A stretch of DNA of 35,591 nt from the NCBI GenBank assembly GCA_937937315.1, contig CALDCK010000081.1:1-35591 (forward strand), read 5' to 3'. How positions within the stretch are numbered: position 1 is the first letter of the stretch; each line of letters starts with the position of its first letter. The notes beneath the pieces are model-generated. The model did no database searches. It was not told the origin of the DNA and saw nothing but the letters and a program-made list of their open reading frames with translations. Origin of the DNA: an uncultured bacterium (GTDB taxonomy: Bacteria; Myxococcota_A; UBA9160; SMWR01). This document shows positions 22,715 to 30,845 of the stretch, in pieces. Both the position numbers and the translations under genes were made by a program.

Positions 22715-23529
22715 GTGCGGTGCCCCCGGGTCTCGGCGGCGAGGGCGTCACTCAGGCGGCGGATCCAGGGGTGGTCGGCGCCTCCTACGGGCCGGCCGTC
22801 GAGGCTTGCCAGGGGGCGCACTCCCCGGACCGCATTGGTGCAGACGATCGCCCGCGCGCTCCGCAGATCTCGCGCCGAGAGATCCCGCTCCAGGAGCTCG
22901 GGGACGCGTTCCATCAGTACCTCCAGGGCCACGCCTCCCACGGCGCCGCGCTCGAGGGGCGGCGTCCGCGGGCGATCGTCACTGCCCACGACGATCACGT
23001 TGCTCCGCGATCCTTCGACGAGCCGACCCCTCCGATCGAAGAGCAGGGCCTCGTCGGCCCCCGCCTCCCGGGCCGCGTCCGAGGCCAGCGCGTGGAGCAG
23101 TCGGTTGGTGAGCTTGTGTCCGCCGACGAGGATCGGCCCCTCGTGGACGATCGGTGCCGTGATGGCGCTCCAGCTCGTTGCGTTCTCACCGAGCGCCCTC
23201 GGGACTCCGACCACCCGGACGCCGCCATCGGCATCGCGACTCAGCTGGACGCGAACGATCCCCTCGCCGGCGGGAAATGCTGCGCGGGCCAGGTCCTGGA
23301 GCGCGCGTTGGGCCGCTGCCGGATCGAAGCGTCCGAGGTGGAGGGCCCGGGCACCGCGCTGGAGCCGCCGGAGATGATGTGACTCGAAACGCGCCGTGCC
23401 GCCCGCGATGCGAACACTCGTGTAGCAGCCGCGGCCCTCGGCGAAGGCCGAGTCGTCGACGCGCAGCGCGGGCTCTGCACGCGCGCGGACGTGCCCGTCG
23501 ATCCAGCAGAGCGCGGACGGGTCTCTCAC
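22711..23529 (-). CDS. Class IV PLP-dependent aminotransferase (IlvE / D-amino-acid transaminase / PabC-like)
   Basis: 272 aa fold-type IV enzyme. The early strand FAEGRGCYTSVRI matches the D.g..yG.G.fEt.r pattern. The Schiff-base Lys is in LVGGHKLTNRLLHALA. The EALLFDRRGRLVEGSRSNVIVV segment is the family's E....G...E...sN.f motif, and IVCTNAVRGVRPLASLDG is the late T....gv..v. motif. PabC (4-amino-4-deoxychorismate lyase), D-amino-acid and branched-chain transaminases share these, and the length of 272 aa favours PabC-like over IlvE. GTG at 23529. It lies 16 nt after citrate synthase and overlaps the epimerase gene. Confidence 0.85.
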   Translation of the reverse strand: MRDPSALCWIDGHVRARAEPALRVDDSAFAEGRGCYTSVRIAGGTARFESHHLRRLQRGARALHLGRFDPAAAQRALQDLARAAFPAGEGIVRVQLSRDADGGVRVVGVPRALGENATSWSAITAPIVHEGPILVGGHKLTNRLLHALASDAAREAGADEALLFDRRGRLVEGSRSNVIVVGSDDRPRTPPLERGAVGGVALEVLMERVPELLERDLSARDLRSARAIVCTNAVRGVRPLASLDGRPVGGADHPWIRRLSDALAAETRGHRT

Positions 23530-23545
23530 CTTCGTCGAACGGTCC

Positions 23546-24835
23546 TCAGCGCCGCTGATCGAGAGGGACGTAGTGGTTGACCTGCTTGCCGGTGTAGATC
23601 TGCCGCGGCCGGCCGATCTTGAAGTCCGGGTCCTCGTGCAGCTCCATCCACTGGGCGATCCAGCCGGGCAGGCGGCCAGTTGCGAACATGGCGGTGAACA
23701 TGTTCGCGGGCGTCCCGATCGCGTTGTAGATCACGCCCGAGTAGAAGTCGACGTTGGGGTAGAGCTTCCGCTCGACGAAGTAGTCGTCCTTGAGGGCGAT
23801 CTCCTCGAGCTCGACGGCGATCTCGAGCAGCTTCGTGCGGACGCCGAGATTCTCGAGGACGTCGAAGCAGGCCTTCTTGATGATCTTCATGCGCGGATCG
23901 AAGTTCTTGTAGACGCGGTGCCCGAAGCCCATCAGGCGATCCGTGGTGTCGGCCTTCTTCGCCCGCTCGACGAACTCCCGAGCCGTGATGCCTTCGTCGC
24001 GGATCTCCTCGAGCATCTCGATCACCTTCTGGTTGGCGCCGCCGTGGCTCGGCCCCCAGAGCGCGCTGATCCCCGACGAGACGGCCGAGAAGAGGTTCAC
24101 CATCGAAGAGCCGACGAGGCGGACCGTGCTCGTCGAGCAGTTCTGCTCGTGGTCGGCGTGGAGGATCAGCAGCAGATCCACCGCCTTCTCGACGACCGGG
24201 TCCAGCTCGAACTTCTCACAGGGGTTCGAGAACATCATCTGCAGGAAGTTGGCCACGTAGGACTGATCGTTCTGCGGGTACATGAAGGGCTGGCCGATCG
24301 AGTGCTTGTAGGCGTATGCGGCCATCGTGATCATCTTCGCGATCAGGCGGTGGACCGAGATCTCGATCTGGCGCGGATCCCGCGGGTCGAGGGAATCCGG
24401 GTAGAAGGCGGAGAGGGCGCCGACCGCGGCGGAGCAGGCCGCCATCGGGTGCGCGTCCTTCGGCAGCGCTCCGAAGAAGCGCTTGAAGTCCTCGTGCAGC
24501 ATCGTGTGGGACGTGATCGAGCCGGCGAAGGAGTCGAACTCGCTTCCGCTCGGGAGCTGGCCATAGATCAGCAGATAGGCGACCTCGAGGAAGCTGCTGT
24601 GCTCGGCGAGCTCCTCGATCGGGATGCCCCGGTAGCGCAGGATGCCCTTCTCGCCGTCGATGAAGGTGATCGCGCTGCGGCAGGCGCCGGAATTCGCGAA
24701 GCCGGGGTCGAGGGTGATGATCCCGGTCTCGGACCGGAGTTTTCGGATGTCGATGGCGCGTTCGCCTTCGGATCCTTCGACGACGGGGAGCTCGATCGAC
24801 TGACCGTCGACGACGAGGGTGGCCATATCCGCCAT
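23546..24835 (-). CDS. gltA: Citrate synthase (type II, GltA-like)
   Basis: 429 aa, equal in size to hexameric E. coli-type GltA. The three catalytic residues are visible: His in WGPSHGGANQ, His in MGFGHRVYKNFDPRM, and Asp in YPNVDFYSG. N-terminal LDPGFANSGACRSAITFIDG and RYRGIPIEELAE are the type II signature; the C-terminus ends GRPRQIYTGKQVNHYVPLDQR. It condenses acetyl-CoA and oxaloacetate. ATG at 24835 (reading MADMATL) has AAGGAG at ideal distance; the next Met is three codons on. A TAGAAT -10 box lies about 100 nt upstream. Downstream genes follow closely and may be read through. Confidence 0.97.
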   Translation of the reverse strand: MADMATLVVDGQSIELPVVEGSEGERAIDIRKLRSETGIITLDPGFANSGACRSAITFIDGEKGILRYRGIPIEELAEHSSFLEVAYLLIYGQLPSGSEFDSFAGSITSHTMLHEDFKRFFGALPKDAHPMAACSAAVGALSAFYPDSLDPRDPRQIEISVHRLIAKMITMAAYAYKHSIGQPFMYPQNDQSYVANFLQMMFSNPCEKFELDPVVEKAVDLLLILHADHEQNCSTSTVRLVGSSMVNLFSAVSSGISALWGPSHGGANQKVIEMLEEIRDEGITAREFVERAKKADTTDRLMGFGHRVYKNFDPRMKIIKKACFDVLENLGVRTKLLEIAVELEEIALKDDYFVERKLYPNVDFYSGVIYNAIGTPANMFTAMFATGRLPGWIAQWMELHEDPDFKIGRPRQIYTGKQVNHYVPLDQRR

Positions 24836-24930
24836 GGGGGGCTCCTTTTCATCGGGAGCTCTCGCGGGGAGACCTCCGGTGCTGCAAGGGGTCTGGTCTG
24901 GGTCCGAGGCATCGGAACCGGAGCGGGCGA

Positions 24931-24960
24931 ATTCTAGCGGATAGGCGCCTCCGACGACAG
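24931..24960 (-). promoter_or_regulatory. Candidate gltA promoter
   Basis: On the minus strand TAGAAT (24931-24936) is preceded 18 nt upstream by CTGTCG (24955-24960). The -10 is good, the -35 poor. It gives a leader of about 90 nt for citrate synthase. Confidence 0.35.
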
Positions 24961-25006
24961 GACCCGAGCAATCCCGGAGAGTTGCGCGATCTTCATGCAC
25001 ACGCTG

Positions 25007-25027
25007 CGACGACGCGGTGCGTCGTCG
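25007..25027. promoter_or_regulatory. 9-bp inverted repeat between gltA and the 201-aa gene
   Basis: CGACGACGC and GCGTCGTCG are perfect complements with a GGT loop. It lies in the 258-nt divergent gap, about 70 nt before the ATG at 25094. It could be an operator for the divergent pair or a hairpin in the leader of the 201-aa gene. Confidence 0.4.
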
Positions 25028-25093
25028 GGCGGCTTTCCTCGCGGGGTACATCGCGGGTACCCTCCGTCGGGCCCCCGGGGCTGGAGGACCACC

Positions 25094-25699
25094 ATGACCG
25101 GAGCCGCCCAGGAGCTCGTCGCCCGCGTCACCGATCCCACGCCGGATCCGTCTCGGATCGGCGCCTACCTCGACGGGCTCGCCCACGAAGAGCGGGTCGA
25201 GGCGGTGCGCTCCCTCGGACGAGCGGAGCAGCGGCGCCTCTACGCCGCCGTCGACGGCTTCCGTCCCGTCGCCCTCGAGGACCTCGTCCCCCCGTCGGTG
25301 GCCGACTTCACTCCCGTGCGTCATCACGGCCGCAACACCCTGCCGGCCTTCACCCACTTCGAGAAGCGCTTCTGCCGGCCCCGCGGCGCCGACCCACGCA
25401 AGCCCGAGAGCCTCTACGGCTTCAACTTCCAGGCGCTCTCTCCCCTGACGGGTCCCGGCTACTTCGTCGCGGTGCCCTCGCCGGGACGACCCGAGGTCTG
25501 GGTGGACTATCGACGCGTCCCCCCCGAGCACCCGGAGGGCTGGCCGGAGATCCGCCCGAACGAGCGCGGACTCTCGCGTTTCGTCTACGGCTTCATGGTG
25601 GACACGCTGCGAGGAGTCTCCGAGCACGTCAGCATCGGCTCCGCCGCCCGCAACGGCAGGGATCTGGGCAGCTGGTTCGTCCTCTGCCGCCAGGACTGA
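25094..25699 (+). CDS. Protein of unknown function, 201 aa
   Basis: I do not recognise a named family. It appears cytosolic: no signal peptide or membrane helix. The N-terminal 60 residues are helical (YLDGLAHEERVEAVRSLGRAE), followed by a beta-rich part with well-formed blocks: HHGRNTLPAFTHFEKRFCRP, YGFNFQALSPLTGPGYFVAV and FVYGFMVDTLRGVSEHVSIG. The blocks HFEKRF and LTGPGYF look conserved in character (aromatic and Gly/Pro rich). The ATG at 25094 follows GGAGGA at 25083-25088. The next gene, an SDR, starts 7 nt downstream, so the two are probably one operon; a small-molecule-binding role beside the dehydrogenase is possible. Confidence 0.72.
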   Translation: MTGAAQELVARVTDPTPDPSRIGAYLDGLAHEERVEAVRSLGRAEQRRLYAAVDGFRPVALEDLVPPSVADFTPVRHHGRNTLPAFTHFEKRFCRPRGADPRKPESLYGFNFQALSPLTGPGYFVAVPSPGRPEVWVDYRRVPPEHPEGWPEIRPNERGLSRFVYGFMVDTLRGVSEHVSIGSAARNGRDLGSWFVLCRQD

Positions 25700-25706
25700 G
25701 ACGTCG

Positions 25707-26489
25707 GTGGATGCCCCCGGGCTCTTCGACCTGAGCGGTCGCACGGCGCTGGTCACTGGTGGCGGACGCGGCATCGGTCGCCACATCGCGCTGGGTCTGG
25801 CCGAGGCGGGCGCCGACGTGATCCTGGCATCGCGCAAGGTGAAGAACTGCCGTGAGACCGCGGAGCGGATCGAGTCCCTGGGGCGGCGAGCCTGGGCCTT
25901 CGCCGCAGATCTCTCCCGCGAGGCGGACGCCCTCGATCTGGCCGAGCAGGCGATCGACGCGGCGGGTCGGGTCGACGTCCTGGTGAACAACGCCGGCGTG
26001 ATCTGGGGGGCCCCGACCCTCGAGTACCCGATGGACGGCTGGGATCGGGTCTTCGACGTGAACGTCCGCAACCTCTTCCTGCTCTCGCAGCGGCTGGCGC
26101 GCCACATGGCGGAGAGGGGAGGCGGTTCGATCGTCCACATCTCCTCGATCTCGGGCTCTCGGGGATCGTCCGAGGAGAAGGAGCCGGCGATCGCCTACGC
26201 GGCGGCGAAGGGTGCGGTGGATGCGCTCACCCGGGACATGGCGGTGAAGCTCGCGCCCCGGGGCATCCGGGTGAATGCCATCGCACCGGGAGCCTTCGAC
26301 ACCTCGATGATGGATTACGTGCGCAAGGACGAGGACGCGCTGCGGCGCTTCCTCGATCAGATCCCGATGAAGCGCGCCGGAGGCGAGGATGACGTGAAGG
26401 GCGTCGCCGTGTTCCTCGCGAGCGCTGCGTCGGCCTATGTCACGGGCCACGTGCTCGTGGTGGATGGGGGCTGGCTGGTCGGGGGCTAG
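25707..26489 (+). CDS. Short-chain dehydrogenase/reductase (FabG / gluconate 5-dehydrogenase-like)
   Basis: 260 aa classical SDR. Cofactor motif TGGGRGIGRHIA with ASRK after beta-2 (the Arg suggests NADP preference), NNAG at LVNNAGVIWGAP, catalytic Ser in ISSISGS and Tyr/Lys in AYAAAKGAVDA. The C-terminus VTGHVLVVDGGWLVGG is typical. The insert GSRGSSEEKEPAIAY lies before the catalytic Tyr and is a few residues longer than in FabG. GTG at 25707; the nearby ATG at 25711 is out of frame. The gene probably belongs with the 201-aa gene upstream. The substrate cannot be read from the sequence. Confidence 0.92.
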   Translation: MDAPGLFDLSGRTALVTGGGRGIGRHIALGLAEAGADVILASRKVKNCRETAERIESLGRRAWAFAADLSREADALDLAEQAIDAAGRVDVLVNNAGVIWGAPTLEYPMDGWDRVFDVNVRNLFLLSQRLARHMAERGGGSIVHISSISGSRGSSEEKEPAIAYAAAKGAVDALTRDMAVKLAPRGIRVNAIAPGAFDTSMMDYVRKDEDALRRFLDQIPMKRAGGEDDVKGVAVFLASAASAYVTGHVLVVDGGWLVGG

Positions 26490-26612
26490 ACGCCGCCTTC
26501 GGCGAGCGAGCCGCCGGCGCGATCGGACGGACTGGCCACGAGCCCGTTCAGTGGGGCTGGGCGCCGGAAAATCCGGACGGGTTGGCCGCCGGCACGTTCG
26601 GACGGGCTAGCC
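26490..26612. repeat. Degenerate GC-rich repeats and hairpins between convergent genes
   Basis: Three diverged copies of a unit of about 26 nt (shape CCGCCGGC..G.TCGGACGG.CT.GCC) lie at about 26511-26537, 26561-26587 and 26586-26612; the last runs into the end of the SUI1 gene. A 5-bp hairpin CGCCG-CCTT-CGGCG directly follows the SDR stop (26491-26504), and CCGGA-AAA-TCCGG sits inside the second copy. The stretch likely acts as a two-way terminator and is a candidate REP-like element. Confidence 0.5.
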
Positions 26613-26963
26613 GCCGGCGCGCTTGACCGTGTAGCCGCGCTCTTCGAGGGCCTCCACGACCGTGTCGCGATGATCGCCCTGGATCTCGATCACACCGTCC
26701 TTCGCGGCCCCGCCGCTTCCGCATCGGCGCTTCAGCTCACCGGCCAGCTCGCGGAGCGCATCGCTGGCCAGGGGGAGCCCCGAGATCGTCGTGACGGTCT
26801 TGCCGCGCCGGCCCTTCACCTCGCGGCGAACCCGGGCGATTCCGTCGCCGCGCGCAGCGCGGGGGTTGGCTCGGCACACGCAGCGATCGGCCGGATGTCC
26901 GCAGTGGGGACACACCCGACCGTGCTGGCTCGAGTAGACGAGGCGGTCCGGTCGGCGGCTCAT
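26607..26963 (-). CDS. yciH: SUI1/eIF1-family translation factor (YciH-like)
   Basis: 118 aa. The C-terminal SUI1 domain has GKTVTTISGLPLASDALRELAGELKRRCGSGGAAKDG and IEIQGDHRDTVVEALEERG, the same order as in bacterial YciH and eukaryotic eIF1. The N-terminus has a Cys/His knuckle (VCPHCGHPADRCVC) as in many YciH proteins, a likely zinc site. YciH-type proteins bind the small subunit and check start selection under stress. ATG at 26963 overlaps the stop of the DsbA-like gene (ATGA). With IF-1 at 3422 it is the second initiation-related gene in this window, but not linked in transcription. The last codons overlap a repeat copy. Confidence 0.9.
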   Translation of the reverse strand: MSRRPDRLVYSSQHGRVCPHCGHPADRCVCRANPRAARGDGIARVRREVKGRRGKTVTTISGLPLASDALRELAGELKRRCGSGGAAKDGVIEIQGDHRDTVVEALEERGYTVKRAGG

Positions 26964-27580
26964 CCGATTCCGGCCCGCTCGCGTTCCTTGCGCGCGTAAC
27001 GTCCGAGGATCGAGAGCATCGTCTCGTCGGATTGGATGCCGCCGAAGGGCCACGCTCCCAGCATGAAGTTGGGCACGCCCGTGACCTCCTGGGCGTGCGC
27101 TTGTCGCGTTCGCTCTTCGAGGCGCTCGAGGCCCTCGGTCAGGGCTTCCTCCGTCGGCTCGAGTCCGAGCTCGGCGGCGAGGCCCCGGGTCGTGCCGGCT
27201 TCGAGGAGGCGCCCCTCTTCGTAGACCGCCGTGAAGACCCGTTCGCGCCAGGTTGCCTCGCGGAGTGACGGCACGGTCAGCGCCACCGCGTGGGCGGTGC
27301 GCGAATCCTGCCAGGTCGTGGGAATCCGCATCGGCACCGACAGCTCCCACGACACGCGCTCGACGTTCTCGCGGCGGGTGGAGTCCATCTCCGCGCCACG
27401 GCGCCAGCCGGTGATGGCAGTGAGGTCCAGGGGTGACCAGGAGAGTGCGATCCCCAGCGCCTCGATGGGCTCACGCAGCCGCTCCATCGCCCGGTGGGCC
27501 ACGTAGCAGAGGCTCGATGCGAAATCGTAGTCGACACGGACGCTCAGGGGGGCGTCGGGCTGGGCCGCGGTGGCACTCAC
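26960..27580 (-). CDS. DsbA / 2-hydroxychromene-2-carboxylate isomerase-like thioredoxin-fold protein
   Basis: 206 aa. Beta strand and first helix VDYDFASSLCYVAHRAMERL stand where DsbA has F.D..CPWCy; only one Cys remains and the CxxC pair is lost. A helical insertion follows, then the cis-Pro segment EVTGVPNFMLGAWPFGGIQSDE, typical of the DsbA/HCCA-isomerase/FrnE group (there usually GVPtF...g.f.l.GaQ). It appears to be cytosolic: no signal peptide with the GTG at 27580. It may be a glutathione-dependent isomerase or single-Cys reductase. The GTG overlaps the stop of the CoA-binding gene (GTGA), and its stop overlaps the SUI1 start, so the three are tightly coupled. Confidence 0.85.
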   Translation of the reverse strand: MSATAAQPDAPLSVRVDYDFASSLCYVAHRAMERLREPIEALGIALSWSPLDLTAITGWRRGAEMDSTRRENVERVSWELSVPMRIPTTWQDSRTAHAVALTVPSLREATWRERVFTAVYEEGRLLEAGTTRGLAAELGLEPTEEALTEGLERLEERTRQAHAQEVTGVPNFMLGAWPFGGIQSDETMLSILGRYARKERERAGIG

Positions 27581-28008
27581 GCGGTGCTCCCTCCAAGCAG
27601 GCGCCGATGCTCCACCATCAGGCAGCGGTCCTGGACGACGTCGATACCAGCGGCGCAGAGCCGAGCGGCCGACGCGTCGCCGCGGATCCCGAGCTGAAGC
27701 CACACGGCGCGCGGTCGGTGGGGGAGGGCCAGGATCTCGTCGATGTGGTCGGGCAGGTGGTGGGGGGCCCGGAACACGTTCAAGAGGTCGAAGGGGGTGT
27801 CGATTGCAGCGAGCCGGTCCGCCACGGCCTCGCCCAGCACCCGCTCGAGCTTCGGATTCACCGGAAGGATGCGATAGCCGGCGCCCTGCATGTAGCGCGG
27901 GACCTCATGGGCGTCGTCGCGTTCGCCCGCCTTGATTCCCAGGACGGCGATCACACGGGCCTGCTCGAGCAGCTCGCGGATCGCGTCGTCGTCTTCGAGC
28001 AGGGCCAT
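27577..28008 (-). CDS. CoA-binding domain protein (YccU-like)
   Basis: 143 aa, one CoA_binding_2 Rossmann domain. The nucleotide motif region is RVIAVLGIKAGERDDAHEVPRYMQ, followed by GYRILPVNPKLERVLGEA, LLNVFRAPHHLPDHIDEIL, and AVWLQLGIRGDASAARLCAAGIDVV with the final CLMVEHRRL, matching YccU-type proteins throughout. Members bind CoA or acyl-CoA; the cellular role is not settled. ATG at 28008 follows GAGGAGG. It is divergent from the M16 peptidase (23-47 nt gap depending on start). Confidence 0.92.
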   Translation of the reverse strand: MALLEDDDAIRELLEQARVIAVLGIKAGERDDAHEVPRYMQGAGYRILPVNPKLERVLGEAVADRLAAIDTPFDLLNVFRAPHHLPDHIDEILALPHRPRAVWLQLGIRGDASAARLCAAGIDVVQDRCLMVEHRRLLGGSTA

Positions 28009-28018
28009 GGAAGCCTCC

Positions 28019-28045
28019 TCGACACCTTCCGATGCGGTCGATACT
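28019..28045 (+). promoter_or_regulatory. Weak promoter candidate for the M16 pair
   Basis: TCGACA (28019-28024), a short 15-nt spacer and GATACT (28040-28045). If used, transcription begins near 28052 and the ATG at 28056, not that at 28032, would be the start codon, with almost no leader. Confidence 0.3.
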
Positions 28046-29390
28046 GTACCGCGCCATGTGCAGACGCCGCCTTTGGACGGCCCTCGTTTCGATTCAGCTC
28101 CTGGTGGTGTCTTCGGCGGCGGCGATCGAGGATCCGGCGGAGAACGTCCGGATCGAGACCCTCGAAAACGGGCTCGTGGTCCTCATGCTAGAAGACCACA
28201 CGACGCCCGTGGTCTCGTTCCAGATGTGGGCGAAGGTCGGTTCCCGCGACGAGTCGGCCTACACCGGACTCGCGCATCTCTTCGAGCACATGATGTTCAA
28301 AGGCTCGAAGAACCTGGAGCCCGAGGCCCACGCGCGGCTGGTCAATGCACGCGGAGGCACCCTCAACGCATTCACGAGCCGGGACTTCACGGTGTACTTC
28401 GAGGACGTGACCGCCGAGTCGCTGCCGCTGATCATCGACCTCGAGTTCGAGCGGGTCGCCAACCTGAACATCGACGAGGAGACCCTCGCCAGTGAGAGGA
28501 AGGTAGTGCTCGAAGAGCGCCGGATGCGCACCGAGGACCAGCCCATGGGTCGCGCCTACGAGGCGCTGCTCGCGACGGTCTGGCAGGCGCATCCCTACCG
28601 CTGGCCGGTGATCGGCTGGAGGAGCGACATCGAGAAGGCGACGGTCGAGGTCTGTCGCCGCTTCTTCGACGCCTACTACTCGCCGAACAACCTGGTGATT
28701 GCGATCGTGGGGGCCTTCGACGCGGACGAGACGATGGATCACGTCCGGCGCACGATGGGGACCCTGCCGCCGGCGTCGGAGATTCCGCGCAACCCCACCG
28801 AGGAGCCCGAGCAGAGCGGAGAGCGCCGGGCCGTGGTGCACTTCGACGTGCGGGGTCCGATCCTCGCCGCCGGTTGGCATGCTCCCGCCACCGGCCACCC
28901 GGATGGCAGCGCGCTGGACGTGCTGAGCCAGGTGCTCTCCGGGGGGCGGTCGAGTCGGCTCTACCGGAGCCTCGTCTACGACGCCCGTCAGGCGCTCTCG
29001 GCCGACGGCGGCTACTGGGAGCTCGAAGACGCGGGCGTCTTCCTGGCGATCGCCAGTGTGCGCCCGGACTCCACGATCGAGCGGGTCGAGGAGCTCTTCT
29101 TCGCCGAGATCGATCGGCTGAAGGAGGAGCCCGTCAGCGAGGAGGAGCTCGAGAAGGCGAAGCGTCAGATCGAGGTCGCGCTGGTGAACGGGCTTTCGAC
29201 GAACCACGCCGTCGCCCAGCGCATCGCCCGCGACTACGCCACCTTCGGCCGCATCCGGCCGCTCTCCGAGCTCCTCGAGCAGATCCAGGCCGTGAGCGCC
29301 GAGGACGTGCAGCGAGTGGCCCGGGCCTATCTCCGACCGGAGCAGCGCAGCGTGATCCACGTGGTGTCGCCTCCCGAGGCAACCGAGTGA
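28032..29390 (+). CDS. M16 family zinc metallopeptidase, catalytic subunit, exported
   Basis: 452 aa (444 if the ATG at 28056 is used). A signal peptide is present (RRRLWTALVSIQLLVVSSAAA). The inverted zinc motif HLFEH lies in YTGLAHLFEHMMFKGS, with the downstream Glu in VLEERRM as third ligand. The second M16 domain begins about residue 250 and has the usual GRSSRLYRSL segment. Bacterial M16 pairs of this kind degrade peptides in the periplasm. The next gene overlaps by GTGA and encodes a partner without the zinc motif. No strong ribosome site at either Met; the overlap of promoter and first Met favours 28056. Confidence 0.93.
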   Translation: MRSILYRAMCRRRLWTALVSIQLLVVSSAAAIEDPAENVRIETLENGLVVLMLEDHTTPVVSFQMWAKVGSRDESAYTGLAHLFEHMMFKGSKNLEPEAHARLVNARGGTLNAFTSRDFTVYFEDVTAESLPLIIDLEFERVANLNIDEETLASERKVVLEERRMRTEDQPMGRAYEALLATVWQAHPYRWPVIGWRSDIEKATVEVCRRFFDAYYSPNNLVIAIVGAFDADETMDHVRRTMGTLPPASEIPRNPTEEPEQSGERRAVVHFDVRGPILAAGWHAPATGHPDGSALDVLSQVLSGGRSSRLYRSLVYDARQALSADGGYWELEDAGVFLAIASVRPDSTIERVEELFFAEIDRLKEEPVSEEELEKAKRQIEVALVNGLSTNHAVAQRIARDYATFGRIRPLSELLEQIQAVSAEDVQRVARAYLRPEQRSVIHVVSPPEATE

Positions 29391-30838
29391 TCGGGGCGAA
29401 GATCTGCAGTGTCGTCGTCGTGGCGTGGGTCGGGCTGCTGCTCAGCCTCGTCGGGGTCGGCGGCTGCGCCTTCCCGGCTCCGCAGCGACCGGCCTGGGAG
29501 CTGCCGCCGCCGCCGCCGCCGGAGAATCCGGTCGTGCAGCCGGGGCGGCTGCATCGGGCGGAGCTCGAGAACGGCCTTCAGGTGATCGTCCTGGAGGATC
29601 CCCGCCTGCCCCGGGTCTCCTTCGGCCTGACCCTGCGCCGCGGCGAGGCGATCCTGCCGCCGTCCGAGGCGGGGCGCGCCTTCTTCACCGCGGAGCTGCT
29701 TCGCCGCGGTGCCGGCGAGCGCGACGCACCCGCCTTTGCCGCCGCGGTCGATCGCCTCGGCGCCTCCGCGGGCGCCGCTGCGGGCTGGGACACGATCGGC
29801 GTCAGCGCCTCGGGCCTGTCTCGCGACCTCGACTTCCTGGTCGAGATCCTGGCGGACATGGTGCTCCGGCCGCGCTTCGATCCGGCCGAGGCGGATCGGA
29901 CCCGCAGCGAGATCCTCCAGTCCCTGGAGCGGGCGAAGGACGATCCGGCCACGCTCCAGCGCTGGTACGGCGCCCGGGCGCTCTACGAAGGCCACCGCTT
30001 CGGCCTTCCGATGTCGGGCTCGCCGGAGACGGTCGCGGCCCTGGACGCGAAGGCCGCCCGAGAGTTCCACGCCCGCGTCTTCCTGCCGAACGACGCAATC
30101 CTGTCCGTGTCCGGCGACGTCGACGCCGAGGAGGTCCTCGGGACGCTCCGCCGGGTCTTCGGGGGCTGGGAGCGAGGGGAGACCGTCCCCTACGGTGCTC
30201 CGCCTCCGCCGCGGGTTCCGGAGGCGCAGAAGCTCGTCATCGTGGATCGCCCGGACCTGGTGCAGACGCGCATCTTCGTCGGCCACGAGGGGATCGAGCG
30301 GACCGCGGAGGATCGCGTCGCCGCCCAGCTGCTGAACTCCGTCGTAGGCGGAAGCGGTTTCTCCTCGCGGCTGATGGAGAGCCTGCGCACCGAGACCGGC
30401 CTCACCTACAGCGTCCACTCGGGATTCTCGATGCGGCGCGCGCCCGGGCCCTTTGGCGTCTCGACCTTCACCGCCGTCGCCAACGCGGGCATCGCCCTCG
30501 AGGCCGTGATTGCGGAGCTCCAGCGCGGTCGCGAGGAGCCGCCCGGTGAGGACGAGCTTTCCTGGGCCCGGACCCTGGCTGCGGGACGCTTCTCGATGGC
30601 CCTCGAGACCTCGGGAGCCGTCATGGCCGCACTGGTGGACCTGGACGTCTACGGGCTTCCGCGAGATTCCCTCGACACCTATCGCAGCCGCGTTCGGGCG
30701 GCGACTGCCGCCGACGTCTCCGAGGCTGCGCGCAGGCGTCTGCACCCCGAGCGTCTCGCGATCGTTCTCGTGGGACCGGCGGAGGCGCTGGTGCCACAGC
30801 TCGAGGCGTTCGGGCCGATCGAGATCGTCACGCCCTGA
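29387..30838 (+). CDS. M16 family peptidase partner subunit, predicted lipoprotein, zinc motif lost
   Basis: 483 aa. The N-terminus has a hydrophobic signal ending in VGVGGC, a plausible lipobox with Cys as lipid site, and then a proline run (ELPPPPPPENP) as a linker. The M16 fold follows, but where HxxEH should be, the sequence reads GRAFFTAELLRRG, so it cannot bind catalytic zinc. It keeps the late motif GGSGFSSRLMESLRTETGLTYSV, the glycine-rich and R-Y substrate grip of non-catalytic M16 partners (as in mitochondrial alpha-MPP and bacterial PqqF-like pairs). The GTG at 29387 overlaps the first subunit's stop. Together they would form a heterodimer tethered to a membrane. Confidence 0.9.
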   Translation: MIGAKICSVVVVAWVGLLLSLVGVGGCAFPAPQRPAWELPPPPPPENPVVQPGRLHRAELENGLQVIVLEDPRLPRVSFGLTLRRGEAILPPSEAGRAFFTAELLRRGAGERDAPAFAAAVDRLGASAGAAAGWDTIGVSASGLSRDLDFLVEILADMVLRPRFDPAEADRTRSEILQSLERAKDDPATLQRWYGARALYEGHRFGLPMSGSPETVAALDAKAAREFHARVFLPNDAILSVSGDVDAEEVLGTLRRVFGGWERGETVPYGAPPPPRVPEAQKLVIVDRPDLVQTRIFVGHEGIERTAEDRVAAQLLNSVVGGSGFSSRLMESLRTETGLTYSVHSGFSMRRAPGPFGVSTFTAVANAGIALEAVIAELQRGREEPPGEDELSWARTLAAGRFSMALETSGAVMAALVDLDVYGLPRDSLDTYRSRVRAATAADVSEAARRRLHPERLAIVLVGPAEALVPQLEAFGPIEIVTP

Positions 30839-30845
30839 GCCGCGA

